A stretch of 55,637 nucleotides of DNA from positions 1-55,637 of the forward strand of contig JARKIF010000196.1 of assembly GCA_029378245.1 (NCBI GenBank), in the 5' to 3' direction. A program made the position numbers and the translations under genes. The notes under the pieces were generated by a model that was not told the DNA's origin, made no database searches, and saw nothing but the letters and a program-made list of their open reading frames with translations. The stretch is from Roridomyces roridus (lineage: Eukaryota; Basidiomycota; Agaricomycetes; Agaricales; Mycenaceae). Shown here piece by piece: positions 35,182-49,848 of the stretch. Within the stretch, counting starts at the first letter, position 1. Each line of letters opens with the position of its first letter.

Positions 35182-36998
35182 TTAGCTGAGACGGGGCTTT
35201 ATGACGGATGACCGCCGTCTTAAATCCTTGAATTTCCGCCATAGACCAGGCGATGAACGCGTGGAAGACGCGCTAGACGATAGCTGTCCCGAGGATACAC
35301 TCGACGCTGGGACTGCGAGCGACTCGGACTTGTGTGCTTTGGGCACAGGAAGAGGCCCAGATGATGGGGGCATAGGTGATGGGGGCTCTGGGCTTGATTC
35401 CTGTTCGGAGGAGGCATACATGAGCGGACTTGAGGCATCCGTGCGCGGACTTGAGTTTTCGCTTTCCGGCGACGAAGCCGCAGCATCTCCATTCTCGGGT
35501 TCCATTTCCTCGGAATCCTCCTCCTCTGGCTCCGCCCATGAGATGTTTCGGCATCTCCGACCCAGATTGCCATTAATTTCAAAGATATCGTCCTCTTTGA
35601 AATCAGGTTTCGGTTTCGTCGTGACGGGCGGTAGTCGGGGAATGGACCGTGGTCGCGAAAGTCCCAAGAGTCCACAGTGCCAGTGCTTGGGAGCGCCGGG
35701 TGCCACCCGACGCTCTTGGCGGTGAGTCAAAGGCGGGAGGTCCTCTGGTAAACAAATGCCATAAATGCCAAGGACCAAAAATGGAGCGCAACGAACGCAC
35801 TCAGAATAGCGCCGACCAGATAAGACTTTTTCTTGGACGACTTAAAAAATGGACTCTGCAGCAATTCCTCTGCCGTTGGACTGGTATAATGATAAGCAGA
35901 CGTGTCGAAACAAGTGAATGGACTTGCCGTTTGGATGGATCCTTGACCAGGCAACTATCAACAATCTCCTTGAAAGCCCGTGAGTACTTGAATGTTCCCC
36001 CTTCTCGATCTAGGGAAGGTGGGGCCTCTTGAATTCTGGGCGCGTTGTCAGAAACAAGTCGACTTGTTTGCCGGCGACCTACGTTTTTAATAGAACCTTT
36101 TGCGGGGATTCACGAGACCGGGGTGGACGGCCTTGAGTCAGTTCGAGGGCCGTGATCCCGAAGCTCCAGATGTCTGCCGCAGAATCGTAATGCCGCGCCT
36201 GTATAACCTCGGGAGCCATCCAACAGGGCGTCCCTACAAAGGACTTTCGCTTGCCCATCCTGGGGCGAGTTCCGCCATTGGGTGGCGCTTCAAAGGAGAT
36301 ACGTTTACTGCCGCTGCCGCTACTGCTGCTTCGTTGAGAGCGAAGAGCGGCTTCAGCGGTAATGATCGCGGGCTTGGATTGGGAGCCCGTTTGGCGAGAC
36401 GTGTCTTCAGCTAGATCGGCTGCCACGCCCAAGTCACCAAGAAGGACCGTGCCATCGTCGTCTCTGCACAAGTAGAATTAGTACGGCAAGGGGGCGCGGT
36501 TGTATATACGCACATGAGAAGGTTAGCAGCCTTGACATCTCTGTGGATAAATCCATTGACATGGAGATAATTGAGCCCCTGCAACGCCTGCTGCAATATT
36601 GTCTTGATGACTTCTTCCTCTAGACCCCCGGCCCATCCGTATCGCATTACATCTGCAACACTTCCGCTGTTCATGAGACGGAGCGCAATGCATAGCTTGT
36701 GGTCATCCGTCTGGAAAGAGCCACGAACACGAAGCACATTGGGGTGCTTTGAGAGACCCATGAGGACAGTCTCGCGTTGGAGTAATTCCAGGGTATGTGG
36801 CGGCAAGGAGTCGAGGTCAATAACTTTGAGGGCGCATGGAATACGCTTCCCCTGTGAACGATACTCTGCGGCGTAAACGACGGAAGAGGCGCCAAAGCCG
36901 ATGGGCGAGCCGAGAGTATAATCGTCGCGGCAGTCTGAGAAAAGCTCCCATGCGTCCTCGACGGCGCCAATGAACTTGCGAGAGTTTTGAGATGGCAT
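35182..36998 (-). CDS. STE20-family protein kinase, GCK-VI (OSR1/SPAK/Fray-like)
   Basis: The N-terminal kinase domain begins [18 protein letters not shown]. It includes CALKVIDLD with the Lys, [19 protein letters not shown], then GDLGVAAD, where the DFG is DLG. Activation segment [19 protein letters not shown] and [16 protein letters not shown] follow, and the family-typical [29 protein letters not shown]. After this comes a Ser/Glu/Pro-rich tail ([14 protein letters not shown]) to [13 protein letters not shown] kinases relay osmotic or polarity signals; the fungal role is less known. An insertion of about 50 residues ([20 protein letters not shown]...) separates DLG from the activation loop. 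The intron 35881-35927 has a GC donor. Start is the ATG at 36998. Confidence 0.88.
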
Positions 36999-40173
<3,175 letters not shown>

Positions 40174-40494
40174 AGAGCCCGTTGGCGCACCTAGAGCGTC
40201 ACTGGTCTCTTATCCTTTCTACCTGGTAGACGGTTCGCGCTTTTTCTCTCTTATGTTATTGCCTTATTTTACCTTAGTACTTGCGTTACATACAATATAC
40301 CTCTAGATCTCGTGTACATTCATGGACTGTAGCCAAATTCTCTCGTGCTTAGACTCGTTGTGTACGTCGTACTGGTTTATTACTTACATATTGCCTCATT
40401 TGCCTTAGAAAAACTGCGAGCCCGCTTCAAGAACCCAGCCGCCCATCCAATTAAATGTGTAAGATGTGTAAAAGGTATCAACATGTGGCGTCGT
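40174..40494. other. Convergent 3' regions of SR-protein kinase and SET
   Basis: These 321 bp lie between two convergent stops. They are T-rich with poly-T and TATA-like stretches expected in 3' UTRs. I see no gene. Confidence 0.5.
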
Positions 40495-41528
40495 CTAGAC
40501 TTTTTGCTTCTTGGATCTGGGTTTCTCAAGGTCAATCTCCTCCGCGTCGTCGTCATCGTCCTCCTCGTCAGAGTCGACCTCATCATCGTCTACCTCGCCG
40601 AGGAAATGCTCGATCGCCTCGGAGAAGATTTCGTTGGCAATAGTGACACCAAGCTATCGGCCATCAGCGAGAGGAAAAAGAAGGGATAGCGCAAGATACT
40701 CACATCGTTGGTGTCCGGGGCCAACTCGAAAAAGTTGAACAAGCTGCCCATGTCGATGATCTCGTCATCGTCATCGTCCATGGTCTCGCCGTCCTTGCGG
40801 GGGTACAGCTTCGTCAGGGCCTTCTCGGGCTCTTTCCAGTCAATTTTGAATGCCTATTGGCCATCTGTCAGCGCTCGTTGCCGAAAAAAGAGTCATCTCC
40901 GGCCGCCCTCACCTGTGCTTCTACGTCGCGCTCCCACGAAAAGTCGAGCATGGCGGCAGTGATGCCGTCCGCGTCGGGCTTGGTATCGGCGTTGGGGGGA
41001 GCGATGTACTTGTATTGCTTCTTCAATACGTTGTTGGCGAAGAAAGGGTTCTCCTTGAAATAAAATTCCAGGGTGAAGCACCGATGCTCCGTGGAGTCTC
41101 TGGTGACCCAGACGTCTTCCAAGTAGCTGAGTGCGAGCTGTGGCCAGATATTGAGGACAGCGAATGAGACGGAGGTAGTTTTTTAAATTACCTGATCAGC
41201 GCTATGCTGGCAGTAGAACGAGAATAGGCTGTTCTTCATTAAAGCGACGGGCCAGAATTTTTCGATGGTCTTCAAGACCTCGCGCCGCTTCTCCAACGCG
41301 GGGAGCAGTTTTTGCTGGCTCAGAATGTCTGTGGAAGGTTGTTGGAAACAAGGCCTGTGCTCGGCGCCGAGGAAACTGACCCATGACCAGCTCGAGGCGA
41401 CCGAGCTCACGCTGAGCCTCGGTGAGTTTTTTGGCATCCTCCTCAGACAACTCGACGTTGGAGAGAGGATTCGAGTCTTTTTCGTCGTCAGCTCCGGGGG
41501 ACGCGCGCTTGACACCGCCTTTGGCCAT
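40495..41528 (-). CDS. SET/TAF-I-type NAP-family histone chaperone
   Basis: The start MAKGGVKRASPGADDEK is followed by a long N-terminal helix, SEEDAKKLTEAQRELGRLELVMDILSQQKLLPAL, the dimerisation coil of NAP proteins. Then RREVLKTIEKFWPVALMKN, LEDVWVTRDSTEHRCFTLEFYF, NPFFANNVLKKQYKYI, SFFNFFEL-type strand (MGSLFNFFELAPD) and IANEIFSEAIEHFLGE. The acidic tail (DEEDDDDDAEE) and ending PRSKKQKV complete the protein. It has five or so short introns. SET proteins bind histones and inhibit acetylation. The acidic tail followed by a basic Lys/Arg end suggests nuclear location. It is read in the same direction as SAC1 and lies downstream of it. Confidence 0.88.
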
Positions 41529-41824
41529 TATGTACTGAAGAAAAGAGGAAAGGAAGGACTGGGGAACGTTCAGGGAGTGACGGGGGGCAGGAGGGACAGC
41601 TTACTGGAAGTGGAGAAGGAACCTGAGAAAGAGAATAAAAGTCAAAGATGATTGCCGAATCGGCAATCAATATTGGTTGCTTCCAACGAGGTCCAACGAC
41701 CGTCGACAACTTGAACGACAACATCCTAGTCTGGTTTCCAGACCTCTGGGCAACGCGCACTGGCTATCGCTCGCTGGCCACCATCCGTGCACTAGAATGA
41801 AATTGGGAATAAAAAATATGTACT

Positions 41825-44439
41825 CTAGTCAACCCGCTTCTTCTGCCCCTCCTCCATTACTGCAACAGAGACCCGCTTCCGATGGTTCAACCATTTCAAA
41901 CTAATAGACGTGCCAATCCGCGTCTTGGGTTTATCCTCGCCCCCGAATCCCTTGCCGTGCTGCCCAGAGCGGAAGCCAGGGCCTTTGTAATATATGTACT
42001 CCGTCGAAGGAACCAGCCGCGGCCACGAAACGTAGTCAACGCCGTGAAGAACGATGAAAGCGAGAGAAAGGGCGAGGGCAGTGAACCAGAAGATAAACCA
42101 ATAAAAGAGCGAATAATCTGGAGAGTTCAGTGTTTTGCTCAGCGCAGAAACGGGTGCCTTACCTGATGTCCTCGGTAAAGTCAATCCAGCACAAATCATG
42201 AACAAGGAAACAGAAACAGTGAACGGCATCTGTACAATGCATCAGAACTAGGCACCTCCTCAAAACCTTATACACTCACTGAACGGGTGATCAAAGGTCG
42301 TTGGTCCTGGACCAAGAACAAGGAGCTGGCAGGAGTCTTCCGTGGCACCCAGTTGCCAGTGACCAAGGTCGAATCCATCTTGTCTGGCTCCGTCGAAAAA
42401 GTTGTTCTTGAGATACCGCAGACTCGATTTGACACCATCCTCCATGACACCCATGCGTGTTCGCTTGCCCGTCCGCGTAAAGTCAGATTTGAGGGCACCA
42501 GAGCCGCCGTACGCGTTGGCAATTGCGTCTGCGTGATCGGCCCACACTAGATTTCAAAATTGAGATGCGGTATGGAACAAAAAGAACAGCGACTGACTCT
42601 CCCTGAAATCTTTGGCGAGAGCCTCATATGAATCAATGCTTCCTCCTTCCGGCAGTATGCCGACAGAGGTGAGCTGCTCGTTCAATGTCCACTTGGCCAA
42701 GGCGGCTTGTACGACATTCGTCCTGTCGAGGTTGTCCATACAATTCGTCCGGACCGTGCCGCGTTGCAGCTTCACGCTTTCCGGTCGATTGGCTGTGAGG
42801 CAGAAGTATCTATCGTAAACGTGAGCCAGTGTTTCTAGCCAAGGGAGACGAGGTACCCATATCGCTGCAGGTCAGTCTGTAGCTCGTCTATCAGAACACT
42901 GATACGATCCCAGCGCATCTTTTTGCATTCGTTGTGAAAGTCGAAATATTGGTATCGAACACCAGGCAGAGTAATCTGTGTGTACAGTAAGCAATGGCAG
43001 TATGAGCCAAATAAACAAACCTGAGAAACGTAACGCTCGTATGCCTCTTTCACGGGTTGCTCGTAACCTTTACGGTTGACGAGATTGACCAAAGCCTGTT
43101 CTCCGTACGTCGAAACCTGCTCTTGCAGATGCTTGCGCATCATATCAGCCTGGCAATGTGTGAGCAAGCACTCGGATCTCTATACGCCACTCACAGTTTC
43201 TTGCAGGTCCATGACTTGCAAGTCAGGTTTGTAACGGAGAGTGTTCACTTCTGCCCAAAACACAGGAACACTACCCCGAATCTGAACAAAACTCATCTGG
43301 GTGCCAGCGTCAACGCCAGCTGCCCCTGCCGCAGGGTCCTCAACGAGCAAAAGTTGCTCCGTTTCGTTGAAGTTGGCGACATGTCCGTCGTGGTCGATTC
43401 CACGTCTGAAGTACCGCGTCCCGGCCCGGAAGCGAGAACGGCGACTGATAAGACATATTTGTAATGACCGCCCCTCCAGAACGGCGTTGCGGAGGTCGAA
43501 GGCTAAGGATGTTAAGAGAATGTCGAGAAAGATGAGGACTGGACCCACTTCCATACATGATCGGAAGGATATAGGAGCTTAACTAGAACCATGTTCAGAG
43601 GTCGTGTCAATTTCGGTTTGGGAACGCACGTTTTGGCTTGCGTTGCCCATGGTCAACTCGATCAGTCGCGTCTGCAAAAATCTTGTACCCATTAGATGTA
43701 TTGAACGAAATTCAGTGTCGAAGCGCGTACTTGTTCCAGAAGAAACGATCATCTGCCTGCAGGAACGCGTCAAGGAATGGGTTTATGGTCTGGCCAAGAG
43801 CACGTACAGTCTCCCAGAAGGCTTTGCTGGTGTCCTGTTCCCGCGTTTCCCACTGAGCTTGCAGCCGACGTGTCATATCCCAGTCGTAGCTGAAGAGGAA
43901 ACTGCCACCCAAAAGATGTGAACGAACTAGGGCAATTAAATGCGCCTCGACGGGGTGAGGCGGATTGGCGACATTGATGTTTTGGCTCAGAGGGAGCAGC
44001 TCAAAGTCGGTGGCACGGTAAATGTCATGGCCAAGTAGACGGCCTTTGAACTCGCGCTCAGAGATGACGACGACGTAGTCCGCTGAATTGCGAGCGTTAC
44101 TCGTATGCCACGAGGACAATGTACCAGCACGCACATAGAGAAAGAGAGATGATTCCGAGTATGCCATGCAATACTTTGCCTGACCGACGCGCGGAGGGAG
44201 GTAACGAGTGCGGCGCTGAGAGAGGAGTCAGTAAAGGGCTCTGAGCCACCACTGGGACTCAACGGTTAAGGACCAGCTCTCCTGACGAACGATGAATTGT
44301 CAGGGATTGAGCACCGACAGTGTCTGGAGGGACAAAGATATAGGTATCGTTGCCCTGCGTGTACCTAGGCAGACTGTGAGCAGAAGAACGGGGCCTGTGG
44401 GAGGACGGACAATTGGAGACGCTGGTGAAGCTGGCTCAT
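41825..44439 (-). CDS. SAC1: Phosphoinositide phosphatase SAC1
   Basis: This ER/Golgi enzyme dephosphorylates PtdIns4P. Rebuilt start: MSQLHQRLQ joined over a 37-nt GTCCGT...ACAG intron to [18 protein letters not shown]. Then [93 protein letters not shown]. The catalytic CX5R(T) is [37 protein letters not shown] follows. Two C-terminal membrane spans ([16 protein letters not shown] and [20 protein letters not shown]) anchor the protein, as in known Sac1. Many introns are short. Divergent from the U2 snRNP A' gene with 126 bp between starts. Confidence 0.93.
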
Positions 44440-44565
44440 GGTGTAAAGACGCGTCTGTTTGCAGTTTGATATTTGCACGCTCTTCTCTTCACCGCGGCCA
44501 CCCTGTTCGTTTATCTGGCTCTGTTCGTCTCGACGATACTCAATTCCCTGCACAGACCGTCTACG

Positions 44566-45520
44566 ATGAAGCTGACTCCAGAGCTGCTGGCTCAGGCCGT
44601 CTCCACCATGAATCCAATAAAGGAGCGCCAGCTCGACTTGCGCGGTACTTGTGCCATTCTCTCGTCTAGTCTATGTGCTCAACTCGTACTTTAGGCTACA
44701 AAATACCCGCGATCGAGAATCTGGGTGTGACCAGAGTACGCCCTCATAACTTATTCGCGCCCAGTTATAAAACGCGTATTGCAGGACCAGCACGATGCCA
44801 TCGACCTCACCGACAACTCGATTGTCTCCCTGGGCAACCTGCCCCTCCTCAAGCGCCTCAACACCCTCCTCCTAGCCAACAACAAAGTGTCGCATATCTC
44901 TCCCTCCATCCACATTTCTGTCCCCAATTTGACCACGCTCGTCCTCACCAACAACCAATTCACTGAACTCGGCGACCTAGAGCCTCTGAAAGAGCTCCGA
45001 TACCTCAAATATGTCTCGTTACTGGGCAATCCCGTTCGGGAAAAAAAATGGTATCGCGAGTGGCTTGCCTGGAGACTTCCTGGGCTAAGAGTTTTAGATT
45101 TCCAGAGAATTCGAGACAAGGTGCGCTTCTCACAAGCCACTTTGCTCGAATGGGTTTCTTAAATGCAAACCCGAATCTCTCAGGAGCGACAAGCCGGAAA
45201 AGCCCTGTTTGTCACCGCGGATAATCTCCCCACTGCTCTCGCGACGACGATATCCACGACCGTCTCGACACAGGCGTCCAAAACCACCATCACCTCGGAC
45301 GAGCCAAAAGCTGCGCCTCTAATGGGTAAAGCTGGCCGTCTCATGTCGAAGGAGGATGCAGAAAAGGTCAAAGCAGCGATTGCAAAGGCCACGTCGATGG
45401 AGGAGGTGCGTTGTCGCTCGTTTCCATTTTCCCCGTCTCACCTCATTTGTGCAGGTGAGGCGCCTGGAGCGGAGCCTGAGAGAAGGGTACATGCCCGAGA
45501 TGGAGTCTGTAGGAGCGTGA
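44566..45520 (+). CDS. U2 small nuclear ribonucleoprotein A' (LEA1-like)
   Basis: This leucine-rich-repeat protein binds U2 snRNA together with B''. The sequence MKLTPELLAQAV, ERQLDLRG, YKIPAIENLGVT, DAIDLTDNSIVSLGNLPLLKRLNTLLLANN, VPNLTTLVLTNNQF and LKYVSLLGNPVREKKWYREW shows the five LRRs and the cap of U2A'. LRVLDFQRIRDK then joins to ERQAGKALFVT. The C-terminal helix has LMSKEDAEKVKAAIAKATSMEE and the final exon RRLERSLREGYMPEMESVGA. About five introns are needed. Start is the ATG at 44566. Confidence 0.93.
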
Positions 45521-45597
45521 ACTGCTCGCAATTGTATTTTTTGTCCTTTATCCTCGTGCATATACATTTATATCTTCCAGTTAGCTACCTGTTGTTT

Positions 45598-46354
45598 TCA
45601 CATCTTGACACCGGTGTTGCCAATCCAAAGCCCTGCAGTCGCCGGTCAGCTCTGGCTATAAACACAACGAAACGACCCCACCATGGAATCCCAGTGCGAT
45701 TATAACACCCAAATTGGCCAACGAGCTAATGCCGTGGAGGGCCCCGAATTGTTTGTTGAGAGCTTTCATCTCGTCCGAGACACCCGACTCGTTGTATGCC
45801 TTGCCCTCATTCTTCTCCAGCTTCATTCTCTTGAACATTGTTCTGCAGCAGTTTATAAGACTTGCGGCTTGAGAGTTTTTGGCTCTACGCACTTGCTAGT
45901 CATCGGCCCAATGATAAAGTAGTTCGACCCTTGCGCGAGGATAACGTAGGCGAGAGTGTATGCCTGAGCAACGTCGGCAACGAAGGGGTCGGTGTAGTGC
46001 GTCCACACTGTCGGGTGGGATTTAACCCACAGTCCGAGCAGCGTCGAGCCAAGGCCGATAGAGATCACCTAGCATTTCTGAGCATTTCTGTCCGAAAACG
46101 TAACCTGTACGCACAAAGTATATGGGAAATGTCTTGTGTTGGAGGGCACCGAACTAGAACATGGATGAGCACTTTGCATAGTAGAGGACCTTGCTTACTT
46201 GCGCACGGCTTAGACTCTTGTACGCAATCACGCCGCCGAAGAACGAAATCCACAAGCTCATTCCAAATAACCAAGCATAGGCCACGCTGTACAAGCCGGA
46301 TGTGCTGAAGAGACTCAGCACAGCAGCCACAGATAGTTTCTCGACTTGGGCCAT
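45598..46354 (-). CDS. TMEM205-like (DUF4149) membrane protein
   Basis: It starts MAQVEKLSVAAVLSLFSTSGLYSVAY. Hydrophobic helices WLFGMSLWISFFGGVIAY, STLLGLWVKS and AYTLAYVILAQGSNYFIIGPMTS are joined by exons carrying FGALQHKTFPIYF. The soluble part FKRMKLEKNEGKAYNESGVSDEMKALNKQFGALHGISSLANLGVI is typical of DUF4149. The last intron (about 45628-45675) puts FHGLWIGNTGVKM at the end; without it the protein would end FHGGVVSLCL, so the exact C-terminus is less sure. The family is linked to membrane transport or drug resistance in animals; the fungal role is unknown. It is convergent with the U2A' gene (77 bp). Confidence 0.8.
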
Positions 46355-46478
46355 GGTGGAAGTAAATCGAAGAGGCAGCTGATACCCGATGCGGCCAAAC
46401 AACAAATGTTTAACAATTCTACCGCGTCTAGAGCGACTCTGGAGGCGACGAGAGCATTATAATATAATTCTATCTCTT

Positions 46479-47511
46479 TTATCCGATGATGACCTTGCCC
46501 TCCGCGTCGTTGAAGTCGTACTCTGGGATTTCGAGGTTGAGCTGCAAAAACGATAAGTATCGGACGAAGGAAGGCAGATGAATACACACAGGAGCTGGAC
46601 CCTTGCGAGCACGGCCGGCTGGAAGATGGTTAGAATAAAGAAGAAACGCGTTTACAAGTACTCACAAATGTCGTAGTGAGAACCATGGCACGGGCAGAAC
46701 CTTGAGAGATGTATCAAGATGAGGGAGGAAACAGACCATCCAAGAAACGCACCATCCTCCATAGTCTCCGGATTCACCAATGGGCACACATCCCAAGTGC
46801 GTGCACACGCCGAGCATGATCAGCCACTCGGGCTTCTTGACGCGTTGCTCGTCGCTCTCGGGGTCCCTCAGAGACTGCCACTTGAACTCGCGGGCCTCGT
46901 CAATCTCGGCCTGAGTTCTGTGCCGGATGAACACAGGCTTGCCACGCCATTTGATGACGACGTTCTTGCCCTCCGGAATCGACGCTAAGTCAACCTCGAC
47001 CTTGGCGAGCGCAAGGACATCCGCAGAGGCCGACATTGTCTTCAAGAATTCGGTGACGGTGGATTTGGCGACAGACGCGGTGACGAGACCAAGGGAGCCG
47101 ACCATGAAATACGACAGAGCGCGGTTGCTGTCGGTATCGTTGGCGCGGTAGTGCGAGAAATCAGGGACCTCAGGGGCGCTCTTGACAGCGACCGAGGTGT
47201 GAATGAAACGAGCGGTGAATGGTGTGGTCGATGGGACTGCGTTTTTCGGGCTTGAAACAAGTCTACATTTCTGCAGTGCGCAACTCACGAGTAACGAAAC
47301 TCTTGGAGACAAGTCCAGAGGATGTCCGGGAAACTCCACCGACCCACTTGGGGGTTACATCTGAGCGAGGACCCGAAGCGCCATGGCCATGCGAGTGGTC
47401 TGCGGGTGCTCGCACGGCGAGGTTAAGAAGGGGGGCGGCGGGAACACCAGAGGGAAGTGTGCGGACGCTGGGCGTCAGAGTGACCGCCTTTTTCAAGCCA
47501 TTGAAAGCCAT
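46479..47511 (-). CDS. RIP1: Rieske iron-sulfur protein of complex III
   Basis: The mitochondrial presequence starts MAFNGLKKAVTLTPSVRTL. The first intron is best placed so that SKSFVT joins LPSTTPFTARFIHTSV (52-nt intron), as phase requires. The membrane helix YFMVGSLGLVTASVA follows, then the [2Fe-2S] head: GVCTHLGCVPIG (first Cys/His pair) and FCPCHGSHYDI (second pair), separated by a short intron. The protein ends NLEIPEYDFNDAEGKVIIG. This is the usual Rieske layout. The direction is the same as the GDPD and TMEM205-like genes. Confidence 0.95.
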
Positions 47512-47634
47512 CGTCGACGGTGAGCTCGTCCTGGTCGACGGTGTAGATGTGTATTGAGCCTGATTGATCCGAAGAGCCAAATAATTCCAAAAAATACAGT
47601 TTCTAATCTCTATCATCTACTTCAAGCCTATTCT

Positions 47635-49111
47635 CTACTGTGTTCCGCCATGCAAGAAAACACTCTTCTTTTGGGGAATTTGGGAGCCACCGCCATGTTT
47701 TGCTGTTGAGCCCATCTCCTCACAACATCTGGGTAGTCTGTTATAATGCCATCGACACCGAATCGCAATAATTCGTCCGCAATGTCGAGACGATTGACCT
47801 GCCTTGTTGTGAGGTACTTTTCCTTCCGTCAAGTGGGCGACTTACCGTCCAAGGCTTGACCAGCATTCCGAGCTGATGTGAACGTCGGACCATGTCGGCC
47901 GTGGCGAGTGCGGGGGTCGGTGCAATTTCATACGCGCTGGGCGATAGGATGCTGGCGTTGATGAAATGCGCCGCGTTGGCGATTTGTATTCCGAGAGTTG
48001 ATCCAAAGTCGTTCAAGTCAAGACCACCTAGCCAAGGCGACAGCCCATTTGCAGCTGGCAAAGTTGTCTCACTGTTCAAAGAATGAGCGTGGACCGTCTG
48101 ACATAGGAAAGAGTACGCACTGGTCGACGAGTGCAGATGTTATCACGCTGGGATCCAGTTCCTGAAAAAAGATCAACTCAGGAAAGAAAATCAAGCGGAA
48201 AGAGACCACCTTCATGGCAATGAGAGATCTCCAGTCAAAGCTCTGGAACTAGAGACGGTGAGATGGGATTTTGAGAGAAAGACATCGATGCGTACTGTTA
48301 TTGATTCCCTATAGGGACTCGCAGCAAAAATTGCGTGCTGCTTCTTGACAAAAGTTTCGACACTCGCAGTGCGATTGGGGAGTACGGGGTCGATTTTTGA
48401 CTCGATATTCCACTGAACAGTGTGTTCGGGGTCAACGCATTCCACGAAATCGAATACTTCTTGAAGAGTCGATATGCGGATAGAGGGATAGGTCAACTGC
48501 ATAGCTGTTCGATATGAATGAGACTGTCATATTCAGAAGAGCACGCTCTTACGGAAATCACTTTGCCGCTGAGAGCCACAGTCGAGAGTTTTGATTTGCG
48601 CGAGGGTAAGATTGGCAATGTATTGGCCAACATAAGGATATGCAGGATCTGCAGGAAACTGGGTACCATGTCAAACCTCGCTCCGTAGGGACGCGATCAC
48701 AACTCACTGCAGGATGTGTATCCCGGCACTTTGAAGCGACAATCTGTTCGTCGTGCCAAACAACAACTGTGCCATCCTGGGCTCCGTTAGGGCATGGACT
48801 GGCTATAAAAAACACGCATTCACTTTTGTGATACCATTGTCCAGCTCCAGAGTAGTCGCCCCGTGAATGAGACCCCTAAGTCGATGAGATTTTTGTCTCG
48901 CAGAGGGGGTCTGACTTACCAGGCGAAACTAGGAAGAGTGTTCTCCACCGCGTTCCCGCGTCCCCCACGATGACCCTAGAAGGTGTCTACTCCTTGAGGA
49001 GTGCTCGAACATGACAAGTACCTGTACGTCGAAAACGACAGGCGGGGCGAACACCTGCTGGGTTGCGGCCGAGACCTCGAGCAGTAGACCAGCAAGGAGA
49101 AAGGAGAGCAT
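47635..49111 (-). CDS. Secreted glycerophosphodiester phosphodiesterase
   Basis: The signal peptide MLSFLLAGLLLEVSAA starts the protein. Motifs in order: FDVQGHRGGRGNAVENTLPSFAW, with both catalytic histidine-region residues; GLIHGATTLELDNGITK; DGTVVVWHDEQIVASKC; LTLAQIKTLDCGSQR-type segment; TLQEVFDFVECVDPEHTVQWNIESKID; and the end VDGIITDYPDVVRRWA, VFLHGGTQ. GDPDs cleave glycerophosphodiesters to glycerol-3-phosphate and an alcohol. Signal peptide and N-x-S/T sites fit secretion. Seven or so short introns were needed. Start at 49111; the in-frame codons before it are not ATG. Confidence 0.88.
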
Positions 49112-49848
49112 CGTCTTGGTCAAAGCCGGACGATCAGGACTTTAATTGGACCCACGAACGTTGGCGATGGATATGTACACGGATCGACTTTCCCTGTGGA
49201 GCTCGCAAATATTCCCATTTGAGTTACCTGTCAACCTTTCTCAAGTCAAGGCGGCTCCGTTGGAGCTGCATTTTTTCCCGTAATTTTTGAGGGATTTTTT
49301 GTGCTGAATGCTTGGGGTAAGGAAACAAACGTGTGCGATGCCCGAACAGGAAACTGGCATTGATCCTCTGTTATCCCGACACCGTCCCGACGACTCGTCG
49401 ACTATGGTGGAGGTTCCTTTGGAGGTTCCTTCGCCACCGCGGTCCCGGACTGGTCCTCAAATCCAAGATTCTTCCAGTCGTCCCGCTCCATCAATCCTCT
49501 GCAACGGCGTCAGTGCTTTTCGCATTATCCAAGGAAAGTGGCCGACTTGTTCATCCTGCAATGCAGGTAGTCTTTGCTCAGCGAACGACACGGACTGGAG
49601 GTGCTCGAATTGTCACGGAGGCACTCCATATATTGTTTCATCTGTTCTTTGCATTCACCTGATACGACAGGTCAGATGCAGCCTTGTGTGGTCAAGAACC
49701 TGCTTGCCGACCATAATGGTCCAACGGAAATGCTCCTCGTTCCGGAGGCGTCGGTTTGAACCCAACATTCACTGAGGGAGGTCGCCCGAATGACATGGCT
49801 TCCGTAAAGTCCCAATTTGGGCAACAGGACTTTGTCGCGTTCCAATAT
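49112..49848 (+). other. Gene-poor interval with possible KDZ-transposase-like cysteine relic
   Basis: No intact gene is seen in these 737 bp. On the plus strand, around 49540-49680, one frame reads KWPTCSSCNAGSLCS and WRCSNCHGG. Continuing after a one-frame shift it reads YCFICSLHS. The pattern C-x2-C...W-R-C-x2-C...Y-C-x2-C-x2-H recalls the CxC2 N-terminal cluster of KDZ (Kyakuja/Dileera/Zisupton) transposases that are frequent in agarics. Frame is broken and no transposase core follows, so at most this is a decayed fragment. The GDPD promoter also lies here. Confidence 0.3.
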
